NCBI RefSeq assembly: GCF_022664395.1
Contig: NZ_JAKRET010000014.1
Coordinates: 47,449 to 111,448 of the forward strand
Direction of reading: 5' to 3'
DNA: 64,000 nt
Source of the DNA: Sphingomonas lacusdianchii
Lineage (GTDB): Bacteria > Pseudomonadota > Alphaproteobacteria > Sphingomonadales > Sphingomonadaceae
Part shown: piece after piece, positions 60,712 through 64,000 of the stretch
Position numbering within the stretch: position 1 is the first letter of the stretch
Layout: each line of letters starts with the position of its first letter
Made by a program: the position numbers and the translations under genes
Notes under the pieces: generated by a model
Seen by the model: the letters and a program-made list of their open reading frames with translations, nothing else
The model's database searches: none
Told to the model about the DNA's origin: nothing

Positions 60712-63700
60712 TCAGAACTTGACGTTGGCGTTGGCGAAGAATTGCCGTCCGACAAGGTCATAGCCCGAATAGAGCGGGGCATTGGCGATGGTCGTGAACC
60801 CGACCGCGCTGATCCGCGGCGGTTTGGTGTCGAGCAGATTGCGGACGCCGATGGTGAACTGGTATTGTTTCTGGACGTTGAACTGTAGCGACAGCGAATG
60901 CAGGAAGTAGCTGTCCGCCTCCAGATAATAGTTGTCGCGATATTGCTGTTCCAGATCGGCGTCGACTTCGCCGGTCAGATTGTCGAACGCGAAATAGCTG
61001 TAGGTCCGGTTGCGGTCGCCACCGGTCCAGTCGAGACCGTAGCGGATCGTGACCGGATCGATGCTGAACGTCGCGTCGAAATTGCCGACCCAGTCCGGCG
61101 CGGTCAGGATCCCGTTGGAATCGGTCAGGAACTCTTCGGGGAACAGGCGCGTCGACTGTTCGGTATATTTGGTGACGTTGGCATTGAGGATGAAACGCCC
61201 GCCGAGCACTTCACGCGCGTAGCGGCCGTTGAATTCGAAGCCCTTGACGATGTTTTCCGACAGGTTGACGAAGCTGCTGGTGACGGTCAGCGCCTGGTTG
61301 GTATCGCGCTGGACGAAGCGGCAAAAGCCTTCGGTCGGGTTGAAATTGGCATTGCCGTAGCAGCGCTGGAGAATGACCACGCCGCTGAGGTCCGACACGC
61401 CATTGTCGACCTTCACGTCGAAATAATCGAGCGAGAGCGAAATCTGGCCGATCGATTCGGGCAGGCGCGGACGCACGACGCCGCCGATCGTCCAGTTGGT
61501 CGAGGTTTCGGCGCTCAACCCCGCCTCGGCACCGCCGACGCGGAACGAGGTGATGCCGCTGCGCTGTTCGAAGTCCGCCGGCAGGCCGATCGAGGCGCAG
61601 TTGCGCGCGAGTATCTGTTGGTTCGGTGACTGTTCGCCCGCGACCGGCAGCGCGCTGCACGGATCGCTGTCGGCACCGAGGAAGCCGCTGGTCGCGCCGA
61701 GGAACTGTTCGGCGAGCGCCGGTGCGCGGTACGACGTGCCATAGCTGCCGCGGATGCCGATCCCGCGGACCGGTTCCCATTCGCCCGCGATCTTGTAGGT
61801 CACGTCCGAGCCGTAGGAGGCATAGTCGGTATAGCGCGCCGATCCGGTCAGGTTCAGGCGGTAGAAGAAGGGCTTATCCTCGAAGATCGGCACGAAGATT
61901 TCGCCGAAGCCTTCCTTCACATTGTCCTTGCCGACCGTCGGCGTCGCCGCCGTGAGACCGTAGAGGTTGCCGTTGACCGAATTCAGGTCGGGCTGGTCGT
62001 CAATGCTCTGGCGGCGATGCTCGACGCCCAGTGCGACCTGCACGTCGCCCGCGGGCAGGTGGACCAGCGGACCGTCGATGTTGAACGCATAGGTCGTTTC
62101 GCGGAAGCGGGTCTTCCCGATCGTGTTCTGGACGATATAGTTGCGGAAGTCGGTCGGCAGCTGGCCGCCGATCACCGCCGCGGTCAGGAACGGCGCGGCG
62201 ACGCAATTGGCGTTCGAGGCGATGCTGGCGCAGCTGAACGTGCCGTTGGCGTTGGCGGTGACGTTCAGCGAATTGGCGAGCCGGTCGATCAGGAACGATT
62301 CGGCTTCGTAGGTGCCGTCGTTGAACGACTTGCCGACATAGGCGTCATAGCGCCAATCGGGGAAGAAGAAGTCGCCGCGCACGCCGCCCGAGGCGCGGAC
62401 ATAGTCCACCGTCTGTGCCGACGAGGTCATGCCATAGCCGATGAACGCGCGCGCCGCGATGTTGCGGCCGCTCGACGTGTTGGTCGGGTTGGCGAACAGG
62501 CCGCCCCGGATATCTTCGGGAAGCAGCGGGCTGCCCTGCAGATAGTCGAGCGACAACTGGCGATAGAGGTCGGTCGATGATTTGCGCCGCGTCGCCAGCA
62601 ATTCGCCATACACCTCGGCATTGCCGAGGAAGTCGAGCTTGTAGGTGGCCGAGAGATAGCCGGTATAGATTTCGGTGTCGTTGATGAGCGGCTCTTCCTC
62701 CTGCCGCGGATCGAAGGTGTCGCGATCGTAATTGCCGACGCCGAGATAGCCGGGGAAGGGGCCGGTGGTCTGACCAGGGGCGGGTACGAAGCGGTTGAAG
62801 CGGCCGACGGTGCCGCTGGTCCGCCCGATCGCGTTGCGGGTCGGCAGGCCGAGCGTGTTGATCGTGACGCCGCCATTGTCGAGCGTGAAGCACGCGCGGG
62901 GATCGTCGGGCGAGAAATTGTCGCCCGAACCGAAGGCCGACCCTTCGCCGTTCAGGAAGCCGCCGATCGGGCAGCCGAAGAAGGGCACATCGTTGCGCGA
63001 GAGCAGGTCGCGCTTGCGATATTCGGCCGAGCCGATGACGCTCAGGCGTTCGTTGTTGAAACCGAAGCTGGCGCTCGCGCGGCGATCGATGCCGGCGCCG
63101 ACCTCGGGCACGTTCATCTGGAAATTGAGCTGGAGGCCGTTCAGCTTCTGGTCGGTGATGATGTTGACCACGCCCGCGACCGCGTCCGAACCATAGACCG
63201 ACGACGCGCCGGCCTTCAGCACCTCGATCCGTTCGACGATCGCGTTGGGCAGGACGTTCAGGTCGGCGGCGAGCAGCGATCCGCGCGTGCCGCCCGGCGC
63301 CAGGCGGCGGCCGTTGAGCAGGATCAGCGTGCGGTTGGGGCCGAGGCCGCGCAGGCCCAGCGTGTTCGCGCCGCCGCCGCCATCGGTGACGAAGCCGCCA
63401 TAGGCGCTGTTGATCTGCGACGCGCCCTGCGCCACCGCGTTGCTTTGCAGTGCGTCGCCGATGCTGGCGAAGCCGGCTTGGGTGATTTCGCCGCGACCGA
63501 TGACGGTAATCGGCTCGGCGACCGAGAATTCGTCGCGACGGATGCGCGAACCGGTGACGACGATGTCGGCGCCGGTCGTTGCCGCGGCGCTGTCGGCATT
63601 TGGCGACTGCGGATTCTCGGCATCGCTCGGCACCTGGGTCGGGTCGGGGACCGGGCTGGTCTGCGTATCGGTGGCGATGGTCTGCGCGGCGGCAGGCAAA

Positions 63701-63759
63701 GCGATGGCGATGGCCAGCGGCGTCAATGCCGTGGCCACATATAGATGTGACAGTTTCAC
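60712..63759 (-). CDS. TonB-dependent receptor, large outer-loop type
   Basis: 1015-residue receptor. Signal peptide MKLSHLYVATALTPLAIAIALPAAA, TonB box DIVVTGSR (about 69-76), plug with NTLGLRGLGPNRTLILLNGRRL and VERIEVLKAGASSVYGSDAVAGVVNIIT, then a long barrel ending VGRQFFANANVKF. The plug style is the Oar/FyuA-like group common in sphingomonads, for which peptides or polyphenols are possible substrates. Several long loops hold Cys pairs (GCPIGG, ACFTLDNGG). Transcribed separately from the receptor at 57579, with its own terminator. Confidence 0.93.
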   Translation of the reverse strand: MKLSHLYVATALTPLAIAIALPAAAQTIATDTQTSPVPDPTQVPSDAENPQSPNADSAAATTGADIVVTGSRIRRDEFSVAEPITVIGRGEITQAGFASIGDALQSNAVAQGASQINSAYGGFVTDGGGGANTLGLRGLGPNRTLILLNGRRLAPGGTRGSLLAADLNVLPNAIVERIEVLKAGASSVYGSDAVAGVVNIITDQKLNGLQLNFQMNVPEVGAGIDRRASASFGFNNERLSVIGSAEYRKRDLLSRNDVPFFGCPIGGFLNGEGSAFGSGDNFSPDDPRACFTLDNGGVTINTLGLPTRNAIGRTSGTVGRFNRFVPAPGQTTGPFPGYLGVGNYDRDTFDPRQEEEPLINDTEIYTGYLSATYKLDFLGNAEVYGELLATRRKSSTDLYRQLSLDYLQGSPLLPEDIRGGLFANPTNTSSGRNIAARAFIGYGMTSSAQTVDYVRASGGVRGDFFFPDWRYDAYVGKSFNDGTYEAESFLIDRLANSLNVTANANGTFSCASIASNANCVAAPFLTAAVIGGQLPTDFRNYIVQNTIGKTRFRETTYAFNIDGPLVHLPAGDVQVALGVEHRRQSIDDQPDLNSVNGNLYGLTAATPTVGKDNVKEGFGEIFVPIFEDKPFFYRLNLTGSARYTDYASYGSDVTYKIAGEWEPVRGIGIRGSYGTSYRAPALAEQFLGATSGFLGADSDPCSALPVAGEQSPNQQILARNCASIGLPADFEQRSGITSFRVGGAEAGLSAETSTNWTIGGVVRPRLPESIGQISLSLDYFDVKVDNGVSDLSGVVILQRCYGNANFNPTEGFCRFVQRDTNQALTVTSSFVNLSENIVKGFEFNGRYAREVLGGRFILNANVTKYTEQSTRLFPEEFLTDSNGILTAPDWVGNFDATFSIDPVTIRYGLDWTGGDRNRTYSYFAFDNLTGEVDADLEQQYRDNYYLEADSYFLHSLSLQFNVQKQYQFTIGVRNLLDTKPPRISAVGFTTIANAPLYSGYDLVGRQFFANANVKF

Positions 63760-63875
63760 GATGTTTCCCCGTTTTATAGCCCGTCAGGCGTATCGATATA
63801 AGAATATTCGTACGCGGCAGCGGCAAGGGGGAAATGTAGGCGCGACCTACTAAATTGTTGAATGTGCCATTAGCA

Positions 63876-64000
63876 TTACAGTTGCGTTCTTGATCGGACA
63901 TGTGACCGTCGAGCGGCGGCTTGATGGGCGCGCCGCCAGCATGACCAAGCGATAACGCGACGAGGCTCGATGCGCCGCTGTGCCAGCCTGATGACGATAC
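63876..64000 (-). CDS. Possible C-terminal end of a transposase-like protein
   Basis: Open frame running in from the right edge and ending at a TAA: IVIRLAQRRIEPRRVIAWSCWRRAHQAAARRSH. The WRRAHQAxARxSH pattern is reminiscent of the tails of some DDE transposases, but only about 40 residues are visible and no inverted repeat can be checked. No other gene is supported in the 240 bases after the TonB receptor start. Confidence 0.3.
   Translation of the reverse strand, partial: IVIRLAQRRIEPRRVIAWSCWRRAHQAAARRSHVRSRTQL

Overview
The window reads as high-GC alphaproteobacterial DNA, most likely from a Sphingomonas-type organism. Supporting signs are four TonB-dependent receptors of sphingomonad style, a DUF5818 gene, a DUF3182 gene, a MesX/MesD methionine synthase pair and abundant short palindromic REP pairs between genes. 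No rRNA, tRNA or CRISPR array was seen. Near the middle (23.5-27.5 kb) sits a complete replication and partition module: parA, parB, two perfect 16-bp parS-like palindromes, an RPA-family repA and an iteron array. The window therefore probably comes from a megaplasmid or chromid (or carries an integrated one), although it also holds chromosome-like genes such as rpsU, katG and a threonine synthase.

Layout. 0-2 kb: the 5' end of a TonB receptor with a frameshift in its signal peptide, and a chemotaxis receptor. 2.3-4.7 kb: mesX-mesD, a cobalamin-independent methionine synthase operon behind a cobalamin riboswitch. 4.8-7 kb: an Inh-type protease inhibitor divergent from a serralysin gene that is interrupted by one in-frame amber codon. 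7-17 kb: DUF5818, rpsU, a hydrolase/DUF3182 pair, a Kef-type antiporter, a PaoABC-type molybdenum aldehyde oxidoreductase, and small membrane and exonuclease genes. 17-23.4 kb: a GH2 glycosidase, katG and an M28 peptidase. 23.5-27.6 kb: the replicon module. 27.6-29.4 kb: an HNH nuclease and threonine synthase.

29.8-42.7 kb is the most unusual part. It is a tightly overlapping Pel-like exopolysaccharide operon in a rearranged form: a very large RTX-tailed (type I secretion style) deacetylase with cadherin-like repeats, then PelG, a stand-alone PelA-type hydrolase, a TPR protein and a separate outer-membrane barrel (a split PelB), a PelD shortened to transmembrane plus GAF, a PelE-like protein and PelF. 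No PelC is seen. I infer that PelF polymerises, PelD/E/G form the inner-membrane complex, the TPR and barrel proteins export the polymer, and the hydrolase and the secreted deacetylase modify it.

42.8-57 kb: a glycoside utilisation cluster with a TonB receptor, a LacI regulator, an ABC sugar transporter (ATPase, lipoprotein, two permeases), a secreted putative glycosidase, a GH130 phosphorylase, a DUF1861 protein and an aldo/keto reductase. Matching LacI-type operators lie before the receptor and between lacI and the catabolic operon, so both probably form one regulon, with beta-mannosides as plausible substrates. 56.9-57.5 kb: a VapBC-type toxin-antitoxin pair. 57.6-63.8 kb: two more TonB receptors, each followed by an intrinsic terminator. 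The right edge may hold the end of a transposase.
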